A DNA stretch of 64,000 nucleotides from Takakia lepidozioides (Eukaryota; Streptophyta; Takakiopsida; Takakiales; Takakiaceae): contig CM060733.1 in NCBI GenBank assembly GCA_030704615.1, positions 48,298,001-48,362,000 on the forward strand. Reading direction: 5' to 3'. This document shows positions 21,637 through 34,200 of this stretch, in pieces. The translations under genes were made by a program, and so were the position numbers. Every line of letters starts with the position of its first letter. Positions within the stretch are counted from its first letter, which is position 1. The notes under the pieces are model-generated. The model was given only the letters and a program-made list of their open reading frames with translations. It searched no databases and was not told where the DNA came from.

Positions 21637-24009
21637 GCCCTGAGTTTCAATTTCAATCTAGTGCCGAGAGTGGGTAGACCCTTGAGGTCATCCAAGATGT
21701 CTTCCCCCATGTCACTGACTGGAAACAAGTTCAAGGAAGTTTTTTGCCTAACTTCATTTTCATCAGATAATCTCATGGCAACAGACATGGTTGGATACTA
21801 CAACCTCTAAGTCAGATTTATCCAGCAGGGTGAAGACTTGCGGTTCCAGGTCCTTGAGAATCTCTTCTACTGTCTTCTGCTAGGACTTAGCCTGTTTGAC
21901 AGGTCGGTGGGTGGTCCTGTTTCCAAGATATAGAGTCGATTAACTTAGGATATCTGGTGTTGGACATATGCTGCAGCTGACCCCACCATCTGACCTCCCC
22001 CCCCCCACCCAACCCATTTTTTTTTCATTGTTGCCCCCTCTCTCCCTCTCTCTCCCTCTCTCCCTCTCCCTCTATAACTCTTTGGATTTCATCTGGCCTT
22101 AACCTTTTGAGGTTATTTAGTTTTTCATCCCAACCTTTTTCATCCAAATCTAGATGATATTATTATAGGATGATGAAACTTAATGTACAGAAAGCTTGGT
22201 TTACCATCTATTTCTTTTATCTAAACTGGATGAACTACATGAATAATGGTTACCTATTTTAAAATCCAAGAGATAATAAAACTACCATCATAAATGATGG
22301 CAGTTATTAAACCTAAACCTATACCATAACCCTAACAGATACATCTCTATGGGATGTCATCCAGTGACAAAATGCCTATCTTGGTAAAATGTGATATTTC
22401 ATCCATCCTGGATGAAAAATCGGGCAGTTTTGCCCTAAGCAGGCCGACACACTTCAAGCACTGAACTCGTGCTTCAGTGAACTTTGATGATGCACCGTAT
22501 AAACCTGCTCCCCTGCTGCTACATGGTGCTCGTGATTGCTGGCTCTTGGGATGCGCAATGGTGGTTAAACAGATTCTTCTATGGCAGACGACAAAGCCGT
22601 GATTGCTCTGATCAGGAACTCATGGTTCTTTATTTTGCAGCGGCGCTTTTACTCCTTGTTGGGAAGTACTCTATCCCTATTTATCTACAGATTACTTGTT
22701 GCTCTCTGTTTGTGTATGAGCCACTCTCTAGCTGTGAACGCTTCTACTCTAACTGCGTTCTGTTGGAGACAATCTGTTGGACGCCATGGCACAAGGCATA
22801 CCACAAACACTCAAGGTTTTTTTGAGTTTACCATTGCTTGAACTGTGATCTGTACTTGCTTTAGAATTCAACACTGACATGGATAGCAACTGTGAAGACC
22901 TGCCACTTACCTGCTGCATCCTCACTAACACACATCGCTATGTGGTGGTTTTTGGGACGGGCACAGGTGAGGGTCTTCACTTGTCTTGATTTCTTGAAGC
23001 TTGCAGTTCCTGTTCTTGCAAGTGTGGATACTGCTGCTGCCTAAGCTGCTGATGCCATCAGCTGTTTTGAACTACCACCATGCCACTTCAGACCTGCGCC
23101 AAGATTGCTCCAATGAGGATCTGCTTCTCTCCTTACCCCTGTTTATGGTTTTTTACAACCACATTTGCATGTGTAGGAGTTTAGCTATGAAGGATACAAA
23201 GATACAAAAAAACATTTATTACTCTGACTGCCTTGATACTTGGCAAATGAGAACTCTTGGTATGACTCTGATGGATCAAAAGGATAGGCTTTGATAGATA
23301 ACACACATTCTTCAAGGCCCTCATATCATTTTGGTTTCATGGCTTGATAACAAACTAGTGCTCTTTCACCTTGGCAGAACTACTTTATGTGGCCTTAAAA
23401 TACCATTTTAGGCCTATACCTGCTTAAGGGGGCTCTACACTGATGTTTCTTCTTCCTTTTTAAGAATCTTGCTTATATCTTGGTTCTAAAACATCATCTT
23501 CAAACCAAACCTGCAATCTGGTTTTTGAAATGAGTTTATAATGGATTCTTGAGACGATGATGTGTACTATGGTGCTTTCATGATATGATTGACCTGGAAT
23601 CCCACCCTCCCGCCCTGTTTTTTCAAAGACCCTGAAATGTAATTGGGTATTCAAATGAGATTGTAAACATGAAAGAGAATGTTAGATGGTGCCCTGTAAA
23701 GGGATGTTTTGTCTTTCAATGACAATGACCTTAGCAGTCTTGTCCATGTCTTGACATGACATGTATATCTTCCCACTCTCTCCCTCACTCTTATTGACTT
23801 TTTCTACCCCCTCTTTCCCTCTGTGGTTTTTTTTTTTGGTGAGCAACACGAAAGAGAGGAAAGAGAGAGAGGGAGAGGGAGAGGGAGAGAGGGAGAGAGA
23901 GGGAGAGAGAGAGGGAGTGAGAGGGAGAGATCAGGAAACAAAAAGAAAAAGAGGAAGGTGGGGGGGGGGGGGAGTGATTGAGTAGCAACTGCTCAGTCAC
24001 TCCCCCCCC
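21637..24009. other. 2.4-kb insertion into the copia LTR; no gene recognised
   Basis: This splits the LTR between GGTC and TCTACTTGG. Its edges are low-complexity: a C-run and CT-rich tract at 21996-22075, and a GA-rich tract at 23855-23935 followed by a G-run. Open frames such as 22484-22825 (+) match nothing I know. No inverted termini were found, so the element class is unknown. Confidence 0.5.
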
Positions 24010-24014
24010 CCCCC
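23957..24014. repeat. G-run/C-run hairpin
   Basis: A run of about a dozen G, then AGTGA, an 18-20 base loop, then TCACT and a run of about a dozen C. The arms are fully complementary. This can be a true palindrome or a sequencing/assembly artefact of homopolymers. Confidence 0.6.
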
Positions 24015-24097
24015 GCCTCTCTACTTGGTGTCACTACTTGGTGGACTGCCACCTGTGACGATGACTAATGTACAGTCTATTTCAACACTCCCACTTT
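24015..24097 (-). repeat. Copia 3' LTR, minus orientation (piece 1, LTR start)
   Basis: On the minus strand the LTR starts TGTTGAAATAGACTGTACAT directly after a polypurine tract (AAGTGGGAG). It follows the intact LTR through GACACCAAGTAGAG before it is interrupted. Confidence 0.8.
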
Positions 24098-24153
24098 ACT
24101 GTAGAATAGTCACTGATAATAGCTACTCAACCTCCCACTTCAGGGACTAATCA

Positions 24154-24600
24154 CTACGGTAAAGCAACAGGGACAAGATTGAGAAGGCTACGGAAATGTA
24201 AGAACTTCTCAGCAGTGAGTCCTTTTGTGAAAATGTCAGCGATTTGATCTCGTGTACTGACGTATGTCATTGTAATCTCCCCGCGTTCTTGAAATTCACG
24301 TAACATATGAAATTGTATGTCAACGTGCTTAGTACGCCGTTGAAACTCTGGATTCCGCACCAGCCGAATCATACTCTGATTATCACTATGAAGAATGGTA
24401 GGCTTGGTCTGTGTAAACCCCAATTCATGAAGTAAATGGCGTAGCCATACCACCTCTTTCGATACCAAACAAGCTGCAATGTACTCAGATTCTGTAATCG
24501 ATCCTACAGTACAGGTCTGTTTCCGAGACATCCAAGTAATCGGTCCAGAGTCAAAGGAATATGGACATTTTCTTGCAGCCTAGAGCAGGAATCCAACGTC
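24154..24600 (-). pseudogene. Ty1-copia RNase H fragment
   Basis: The minus-strand frame has PITWMSRKQTCTVGSITESE, then YIAACLVSKEVVWLRHLL, ILHSDNQSMIRLVRNPEF and HVDIQFHMLREF. This is the RNase H domain at the end of a copia polyprotein, with the ESEYIA and HVDIQFH signatures. It is followed by a stop, a polypurine tract and the LTR start. Upstream pol is missing. It most likely belongs to the same copia as the plus-strand gag-pol at 25071-28371, which lacks exactly this part. Confidence 0.85.
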
Positions 24601-24674
24601 AAACAATGAACTCCAGCTTGGTTCATGAGTAAGGCTTCATTAATGACTCACGTCATGTTACTCAAGGTGCTCAT

Positions 24675-25018
24675 TGTTGAAATAGATTACTGTAGATTAG
24701 TCATAGTCACAGGTGACAGTCCACCAAGTAGTGACACCAAGTAGAGACCTAGTACTGACAGGTGACAGTGCAGTCCATCGAACCGTCACACAGGTGGCAG
24801 TCTCTAAGCAATAGCATTTTGAATTTGTAGTTGGTTAGATCTCCCACTCTCGGCCTGTATTTAGATGCAGATGACAGACCGCGTTTCTTCTTCTCTTTGA
24901 CAGTATGTGTGCGACATACACTATATTGTGTTTGCTATCGATCTCCTTCATTGTCTTTTGAACCTGTCATGGTGTGATTGTATACTTTTCACTATCTCCC
25001 AGTTTTAGATCTTCAATA
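24675..25018 (+). repeat. Copia 5' LTR, intact
   Basis: It begins TGTTGAAATAG and ends TTCAATA (the canonical TCAACA end changed by one base), about 344 bp long. It is preceded by CTCAT (24670-24674). A primer-binding-like stretch GGTTATGGGCCCA follows immediately. Confidence 0.8.
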
Positions 25019-25070
25019 GGTTATGGGCCCACACAGAGCTTTAGTGTTGCGTGATTAAAGTCTAGCAAAG

Positions 25071-28000
25071 ATGAGTACTAATGAGAACCGAGATCGAGAG
25101 ACGCCAGGGATAGAAAAGTTCACGGGAGAGAGTTTCCATTTATGGAAATTTCAGATGGGATTTATACTCAAGGGTAAGGGGTTGTGGAATATTGTGAATG
25201 GCAAGGAAACAAGGAGTGACGCTGCAGATCAAGAAGACGGGCATAGCAAAGATTGCCGAGCGGTGATGTTGTTGTTCAGTGCAGTAGACAAACATCACAT
25301 GGAGCAATTGTTGAATTAAACCACGTCAGCAGAAATGTGGAACATGCTCAAGAGTGTGCATGAGCAGTTGCAGAAGATAATGTAACTCATCTGTAGGAGA
25401 AATTCTTTAGATGCCAAATGAAAGAGAGTGATTTTATTAGTACGTTTGTGAGTACTATGTTTGCTCTTAGACGTCAGTTGTGCGATCTTGGTGAAGTAGT
25501 AAGCGAGAGACAATTGATGACAAAAATTAAGGTAGGCCTCCCTCCAAGTTATGAGCCTTTCTTACTAGCGTGGGATAGTGTACCCCAAACAGAGCAAACC
25601 TTCCAGGCTTTTCAGGCAAGGTTCTTAAAGCGAGAGTCGTCATTGAAACTGAAGAGCGGGTTGACTGATGTTGAAGGAGATAAAGCGTTCTTTGCAGGAC
25701 GAACAAGTGGGGTAGCTGGTCAGAAGAGAGAATTGTCAACAGAACAAGGAGCAGAGAGAGCTCAAAGACTTATTGATCTCAAGAAGAGAGCTTCCTGTCA
25801 TAACTGTGGTAGGCCTGGACATTGGTCGATGGAGTGTCCATATCCCAAGAAATCAGAAGATAACTGGAGTGGAAAGAGTCAGGCACATATAGTTGAGGCC
25901 GATGCCTTTGTAACTATAAGATGAGATCGTCACTCAAGAGAATCTTCATGGCGAGACAATTGAGAATGAAAGAATTGTCAGTGAAGTCTCATATGTTCAT
26001 ATCAACAATGAGGAAGCATGGTATGCATACATTACAGCTACTCAGCATATGACTGATAAGAAACATTGGTTTCATACAATGAGGAAAATACAACGGGAGT
26101 AAGAGTGGCCAACGATTGCCTAATCTGGGTGGCAGGAGTGGGAGACATAAAGATAATGTCACTTGTCAATGGTTCTTGGCAAAACGGAGTGATAAAGAAG
26201 GCCTTATATGTGCCAGAGCTTTGGAAGAATTTGTTGTCCGTAGGAGAAATGACGGAGAAAGGCATAATAGCGGTGATTGACAAAACGAGTTGCAAACTTT
26301 ACACTAAGAGTGCAGAAGGCAGATTGATGATGACTGGGGTAAAGGAAGGCCAATTGTGGCATATGCTGATCAAAGTTGTACTTCATACATGTGAGGCAAA
26401 TGCTATTGAAAGCAATGATCTGTCACCAGCCGTTTCATCTATGACTCCAAGCTGTAATGCAGATTCTGCTTCTGAAGAAAAATCATCCAAGGCTGTATTG
26501 AATTTATAGCAATGGCATAATCGCCTTGGTCATGTCAGTCTTGATACCATCAAGAAAATAGGGAGAGAAGGGATTGTCATTGGTCTACAAGTGACAATAA
26601 AAGACACAGAGCCTGTGGTTTGCGCTGGGTGGTAAGAACAGTAGAAAGAGTTTTCCAATTCATGAAGAGAGGGAGAGAGTTAAGGAACTTGGGAAATTCT
26701 ATCATGCATACATTGTGGTCCCATGATTGTGTCGTCTCTAGGGGGAGTGTTGGAGTGTCAAGGTTATAGGATTCTTTATTGCATTAAGTCAAAGAGTGAT
26801 GCTTTTGAGTCCTTCCAGAAATGTGAGTTGGCAACGATATAGTTAAGTTCCGGACAGATAGGGGCGGAGAGTTTACAAGCAAAATGTTTAAGGAATATCT
26901 AGCAGAGGCTGGAATTCGTCATGAACTCACGACACCTTATACGCTTGAGCAAAACGGGGTGTCTGAGAGAGATAACCGGACTATTGTTGAGTGTGCTAGA
27001 TCTATGTTGCATGCAAAAGGTTTAGGTCTGCATTTCTGGGGAGAGGCTGTATCCACAGCCGTTTACATTCTGAACCGAGTAGGAACAACTGTTTAGAAAA
27101 AACAGACACCTTTATAAGCATGGTGTGGACGTGTTCCTGATTTGAGTCATCTAAGAGTTTTTGGAAGCCTAGCTTATGTCTATATTCCTAAGGAGCTTCG
27201 CAAAAAGATGGACTCAAAGAGTTTGGTCTGTACGTTTGTTGGATATTGTGCCAAGTCAAAGGCATATAGACTCTGGAGTCAAGACAAAAAGAGAATCATT
27301 ATCAGCCGTGACGTGATATTTGATGAGGGTGACAATCTCATGAGTCTGCCAATTGACGTCGCAAAGGAGGAGACAGATCAGAGCTGTCTTTTTATTCCAT
27401 TAGTCGGAGATTCTACAATATCTCAACCTGCACAATTTGTTGCACTAGTGGAAGACAATCTTGAAGCGGATGGGAGATGTACCACAACCAGTGGGAGTAC
27501 CCCAAGAAATGGGAGATGTGCAAGAAGCAGTGGGAGTTGCAAACCCTATTGCATCAAAGCCCGGAGTTAATATTCATGTTGACCTTGGAATTGATACAGA
27601 AGAGAATCATAACCAAGGAGCATCTGGTGTTGAAACAATGCTGCAAGAACAACAAACGCGAAGAGCACCACGACACTATGGTGATTGGGCTACAGATAAA
27701 GGGACACACTCTTCATTTGTGTTTCTTACCGAATCTATCATGCAGGTCCATGGTGAACCAGAGACTTATGAAGAAGCTGTTAAATCAGAATATCATGCGG
27801 AATGGACAGCTGCGATGCATGAAGAATACAATTCACTGCTAAAGAATGGCACAAGGAATTTGGTTGACTTACCGCCCAATCGCAAACCTGTCAATGTAAA
27901 TGGGTGTATAAAATCAAACCCAATCAGGATGGATCAATTCAGCTGTTCAAGGCCAGGGTCGTTGCCAAAGGTTTTACGCAAGAGCATGGAATTGATTATA

Positions 28001-28371
28001 GTGAGACTTTTGCGCCAGTCGTTAAGTTTGAGTCTATTCGACCTGTCTTGGCCATAGCAGCGGAGGAGGATATGGAGTTGCTACAGTTCGACATTAAGAC
28101 TGCCTTTCTACATGGGGAACTAAATGAAGAGATATACATGATCCAGCCCAAAGGTTTCGAGCATAAAGGAGCTGAGCACAAGGTCTGCAGATTACTAAAG
28201 AGTATCTATGGTCTCAAGCAGGCTTCCCGCCAATGGAACTTCAAGTTGCATCAATTCTTGGTGAAATATGATCTCAAAGCATGTTCAGCAGATCATTGTG
28301 TATATTATAGTCAAACATCACCGAAGCTGTTTGTCACTATCTTCGTTGATGATGGACTAGCAGGGGCATGA
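25071..28371 (+). pseudogene. Ty1-copia gag-pol, degraded and 3'-truncated
   Basis: The order is gag, CCHC knuckle, protease/GAG-pre-integrase, integrase, reverse transcriptase, which is the copia arrangement. gag starts at 25071 (EKFTGESFHLWKFQMGF) and has a stop near 25317. The zinc knuckle is CHNCGRPGHWSMEC near 25800. GAG-pre-integrase is at about 26510 (QWHNRLGHVSLDTIKKI). The integrase part has TPYTLEQNGVSERDNRTIVE near 26930. RT runs from about 27740 with a frame change near 27900, then ARVVAKGFTQEHGIDYSETF and the active-site box FVDD near 28345. Sequence stops just after that box. There are many stops and shifts, so it cannot be autonomous. Confidence 0.9.
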
Positions 28372-30000
28372 CGAGCAATATTACGAGATAGAGCGCTGTA
28401 GGAGCATTGTTGGAATCTAGTTCACGCTTTCGAGTACAACGACCAACCCATGAATCAACACTGAGTGTCCGGTAAACCAGTTGCTGTCGGCTGTGTGAAA
28501 ACGTCACGGAACTGCCAGCCTGAGTCTCGGATACCCGGGGAGCTGACACCAACAACCTCTTCTTACTGGGTTATGTCCTTTGACAAATTTTCCCTTAATG
28601 AGTGTGCCATATTGACTATTTGCAGGGATGGTCAATGAGTACATCCTGGTCCCTTGCTCTGGATTTCTCTTTGAGTCGATTTTAACCTCACAAATCTGAG
28701 GTTAAGTGGGTGGTAGTTTAACACTTAGGACATGATCCGCAGACTACACTCTCTCCTACCCCGTCATTTTTTCTGCCCCTTGAAGATGTGGAAGCCAAGT
28801 GCTTGTGGGACTAGTAAGTGGGATACTGTCATTTAGAATGACTTTATATGCCTGGGAGACAAACTCTTCTGTGCAGAGTAATCCCAGCATTATTTCACGT
28901 GCAGACAATGTCACACAGACAAAGAAACACCGTAACCTGTAGGGTATTAGCTTTGCGTTTGCTCGGAAGTGCAATAACCAGTGTGACAAAATTGGATCAA
29001 AACTGAGCAGTTCCCCTCTTGGGTTGTCCAGTTTTAGGGATGTGGAGACACAGGCAGAGCTCGCAGTGCAAGACAAGACCTCTCTGTTGGAGTGGTGGGT
29101 ACAAGTGTTTTGGGTGCACGCTTGAGTTTGTGACCAACAAATCACAAGAGAAGGCTCCCAAGTTTGCAGAGGGTTTGGAGGTCGAATTGGAGGAAATTTA
29201 CGCTATCAGCTGGACATGAGGACATTTGATGAGCTTTCTGATGAAGAGGGTCGTTTTGAAGACTCAGATTAACTCCAATCTGGAAGCCATCGTCAACAAG
29301 CTCTAGTTACATGTGGGGTTGACTAAGCTGATTTTGTGTCAGGTGCTTCACAAAGACTAGAAAGTAACTACTTGTTACGAAGTTAGACCTGTGTTCAAGT
29401 GGGTTTATCTCTTCAATGACATATCTGGTGGTGGAAATTGTTAGCTTGTGGCCTTTAGTACACACTTTTCTGCTACGGAGTCAGATATGGCAGACTCTGG
29501 AATCAGGTCTCTGTTCTCATCCACGGGAGTTGCTCAATTCAATGCCTCCTCAACACAAGCGATTCACCTCTCTGTTAGTCTGCAGGTAGTGACAGCTGCG
29601 CCTGGGTCTCCGTTTTTTCATGATATCGTTGGACACCGAAAGTTTTGACTAGGTAGCTCAAGGGTAGAAACGGGATTAGGTTTTGGATTGAAGCTTCTTT
29701 TGCTTAATGTATTAAGCCATACATTCTCAAACTCACTCCAGTGCTATGATACGATCCTTACGTTCCTTTGTTGCAAGATTGAAAGTAAATAAAACCATCT
29801 GTGACTAAGGACTCAGCCCTTAGTTGGTCCTTCAGCGGCACAGAGTGTTGAGTGTTGGTATTTGGCAGTGCATTGAGGTTTCTGGTGTTATTAACATGCT
29901 CTTCTGCCTTCCTATGTCTTCGTCGGCACAGACTGAAGTTGCACCCTGATCTGTATAGGACTCGGGTGTTTCTAGATACATATGCAGGCAATGATTGGAT
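28372..30000. other. Intergenic stretch, no gene recognised
   Basis: Open frames here (for example 28756-29145 on minus and 29019-29219 on plus) show no family signature. The sequence next to 28371 marks one end of the proposed copia inversion. Confidence 0.4.
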
Positions 30001-30090
30001 ATATCAATATATGAAGCATTGACAGGAGATATATCAATATATGAAGCATTGACAGGAGATATATCAATATATGAAGCCTTGATAGGAGAC
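30001..30090. repeat. 30-bp tandem repeat, three units
   Basis: The exact period is 30 (ATATCAATATATGAAGCATT plus GACAGGAGAT) at 30001, 30031 and 30061. The third copy has two substitutions. Related GGAGATGCACTTGGATACAT motifs recur near 30090 and 30305. Confidence 0.9.
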
Positions 30091-30434
30091 GCACTTGGAT
30101 ACATAGGAGATTGCACTTGCACTTAGATGACATTGGACACTTGGGCCACGGACCGACAGGAGAATTATGGAAATATGAACAATTTTGGTCGCTGAAAATT
30201 CAACTAAATTACAAAATTAAATGTTAGAATGACCCTGGAGGGCGCACTTCGGCCTCTGCATAGGAGAAGCACTTGGATACAGGGAAGATAGGGCCTTAAT
30301 ATAGGAGATGCACTTGGATACATAGAAGATTGCACTTAGTCTTAGATCAATTCTTCATAATGAAACAAGCAGTGAGGCTTGATTTTTCGAAGGACTGCCC
30401 GCATGGGGTTTGGTTCGGGTCACTTTACACTAGG

Positions 30435-30600
30435 ATATCTACATAATATATATCTAATTCGCCTTCTAAAGGAAGCATAAATTATGGTGTCTCTTGACCC
30501 CGTCCGGCTAGGTGGCCGGCTAGGTGGGAAGCGGGACTCACTTGTGACTTCAATCAGTGGATTGAACCCACAACCACATTGCAGACCAATTGCAGACCTC
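30435..30600 (-). repeat. tRNA-derived SINE, copy 3 (5'-truncated)
   Basis: Minus strand: B box GGGTTCAATCC (complement of 30559-30569), then a tail with GGGGTCAAGAGACACCATAA and TTTATGCTTCC, close to the tail of copy 1. The A box is not present. Confidence 0.6.
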
Positions 30601-31239
30601 CATTTCTTCTGTTGCAAGAGAACTGAAGGCAAGACTTCAAAGTATGGAAGCAGGTCACTCCATATCTTACATTGGAATTATTAGACTGACGTCAAACGGT
30701 AGGATCACTTTTGATCCTAACTTCCACCACTACATCTCTAGCTCACCCATGCACAGCAATCATTGCTGTACAAAGGGAGACTTCAGTAACTTAAGCAGTA
30801 GGAGGACAGATTATCTGTTAAATCCTCATTTTGAAAAAACAGGCCCATCGCTTAAAAGAGGGGAAGGTGAAACTAAGCGCCAGAAGACGGTAGTGGCTTG
30901 AAGGCCAATGTGGAAACCATTTATTGGACTAAGATGGACCACTGGGGCTATCCTAGAAACCCAAGCACTTTTAACTTTGAAAGCCTTGGGGATTAAGACA
31001 AACAAACATAGACACCCACTCACTCTTATTTACCGTCACCCTTGCCTACCAAAGAACGGAAGTGTGTGTGACTGACCAGGTAGCACCACTTGAGCTAAAC
31101 AAACAATAATCCTAGGACATTGAAATCCCCCCCTGTTTTTGGCCTCATCAATGAGGCCCATCTTTGAGAGCCTGCCCAGCCAAGCACATCTAACTTAGGT
31201 GAAATTTCTCAATGTTTTTGCACGTGGCTCCTTCTTCTA

Positions 31240-34200
31240 TTAACTTGAAGGGTTTGAATTGTTGCTTCCAGGCAATGAGACTTCGGCACTGCATACTGGA
31301 CAAACCTGCAGAGATACAACAGCCAACAGACCACAGAAACATCACTTGTCAGTGGACAAGAAGCCCGGTACAGCCCTATTCCATTGTGCCTCTGGTTCCC
31401 ACTGTCAACCTTGCCAATAGTACCCTGACAATCTCACAAACTTACCCACCTTGTTTATTTGTAGCCATTGTTGGATGCAGTCAGAGTGGTACTGATGCTT
31501 GCAAGGAAGCGTCAGCATTGAGTCTCCTTCTTCATATTCGTGCCGACAGATCACACACCTGCATTGAGCAGTGATAAGATTTTCTACAGACTTGAGAACA
31601 GATATTGACTTCTATAATCGGGTTCTCTAATGCATGCTATTTGATACAGAAGTTTGTATGTGCTTTAACTTTTTCTATTTTATTTGTATTCATACGGTGA
31701 TTAGCCTTGGTTTTGTAACCTTGTGCATACTAAACTCAAATGTACAATCGAACATTCAACAATCAAACGCCACAGTAAGAGTTTCCATGGCACTGCCATT
31801 TGATGTGCATGGGGCAGGAGGCCTCTCAAAACAGAGCAGCTAACAAACAATTGCTCCTACTTCAATGCCTACATCAGTCATGTACACCGTTCAAATCTAA
31901 CAGCCTGCAACAGAACTAACGGTATTATATCAGAGACAGGACAAGACCATCTTTTACAGCCTCTTTCCATGAACTGGACGAACTGAGTCCCTGATCGAGC
32001 ATAGGTTCTGGGTCCACATGAACAGGAACGGGTCATCAGGCTCAAGAAAACTACTAATATAATCACCACTGGAAGAGGGAGAGGGGAGGCTTCTCACTGC
32101 TCTTGGCCACAAGTGCTTTCTTGATGATCAGGCACATATGAGGATCCTGGGAGAGCAGCAATTGCTTGAGCAGACAATCCTTTGCTCTCTGTTCCCACTG
32201 CCTCTCCCAATGCCATCAGCTCCTGCATTCAAAGCAAATGGAAGTTTCAGGACAAAAACCCCATGGAAAATGGAACTGTTCCTCCTTTCAGACTGCTAAG
32301 CAAGGAAGAGGTTCAATCATATGGGATAAGCAGAGAGCATAACTTGTGTAAAACCAATCTGTAATAAAATACACAGATCATCTAGACTATGTCTCCATTC
32401 TCAGTGTCCTCTTCTATAACTAGATATCACTCATTAATAGGAAAACCTCAAAACAATGAGCAAATCGGCAACCTCCTGCAACATTCTGTAGATAATTGGT
32501 TTGACCCTCCAATTTTGTAAAAGTCCCACCAAATTATGCAGTCCCTGGTTGCTTGGTTTAGTAACTGCTGACCTCATATGACATGTTATCCGGGTCCACA
32601 TCCTGCCACATGTCCTGCACATCAGAGCAAAGAATCAATTTTGCTTTCAAGAGTCATCATTCTGGCAACCTTCCAAAGAAATACGCTTCCCTCACGTTAA
32701 TGACAATTCATTTCTTGCAAGCATCTTCCGGTCATTTAAAATATACACCGAGTGAGAAGGATCTACAAACACCCCATGACAGCCCCAGGTTCAGAAGTTG
32801 GGGTTGATGGAGAAGTGGATGATGCAGCTGTAGAATGCAGGTGTAATTGGACTAAAACCAACATGGTCTGTAGTGTATCATATATACCTCAATTACTCTG
32901 ATCTTAGACTGGAGATACTAGACTCAAACTAATCCAAATAGACCACCAGCATCTCCTTAACGATGTAAGAAACAGGAGATAGTGAGTGGGGTTAAATCCT
33001 GAGCTATTTCCACTTAACTTTGAAGATAGGATAAAAAGTATTACCTGAGAATCATTGCTGTCACTCTCATAATCTCCTTCAACTGGACACAGGGACAGAA
33101 GACAGTGACTTCAGTGCCAACCTTAAAAAGCAGACTACCACCCCAATCTCTTTTTCTCTCTCAAAACCCCAATACGCAGGGAAACCAAGCAACACGAGAC
33201 AGAAAAAGCAACACCCTGAATTGAAGTGATGTCAGGAATTTAAATAATCACAATGTTCACTCTGAACATGCACATAAAAATACACTACTCACAGTCATGG
33301 ATACCCGCAAGGGCCATCAATTGCGCGGTGGTGTCACGATCCTCCTTGTCTTGCAGTGCCCGTGCAAATGCCTCATCACTATCAAACAGGGATCCATCAA
33401 TGTCTCCCTCTGTGTTGACCCTTCTCTCCACAAGCTCTACTTCCTCTGCATTGTCCTCCTCTTCTTCTTCTTCTTCTTCTTCTTCTTCGCCTTCATCTGC
33501 TTCGTCTTCATCCTCGTCACCAGGTGCCTCAAGGCCATCACCATCATAGTCGTACCTGCCAGAGCCGCTGCCGGAGCTCTCAAACTCACTACCCTCACTG
33601 CCCATGCGCAAGAGCATGTAAGCTCTCTCCTGCAGAGAACAACAAACAAAGATATCCCACATGAATCCTGAATCTGTTTTCAAGTCAAAATCGTCCCCAT
33701 CCGATCCATCCAACCATAAGCTAATTTAACTTCAACAATGCCGCAAAGAATCAACAATCCAATAATCTCCTCTCTCCCTGTGTGTGTATGTGCCCTGCAA
33801 ATCCATTATCTAGCAAACTGACTGTCACATATTAGAAGGTCAGCAAAGCTGCTAACTGACCACCTATTACATGTAAAACCAACTATTCCTTCCAGTGTGT
33901 ACACAATCCAGTGCATGGGTACATGCCACTCAATAAATTGGCATTTTTCATGTAGACAACCATAGACAGCCTGAACTCCTAGTGACATGTTTTCAGACTT
34001 CAGTTTCCATCCATCCATCTATAATGTCCTCCACCCCATATGAGGCCAATACCAATGACTCAAGATCCCTACTCCATTATTTCGCAAATGGCTGTTGTAT
34101 ATTTCAAAGCTGCTCACTGACAAAGCATTCTGACAAAAACTATCAGCATGACCGCTCTTTCTTGTGTGAATACAATCTTATGTTTGTGTTACCCGTCCTT

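Noticed and set aside
23761-24000. Open frames with Arg/Glu or Leu/Ser repeats
   Set aside because: They are produced by the GA-rich microsatellite and homopolymer runs.
33297-33671. Plus-strand open frame with a poly-Phe run
   Set aside because: It is antisense of the CTT repeat that encodes the acidic tract of the RING ligase.
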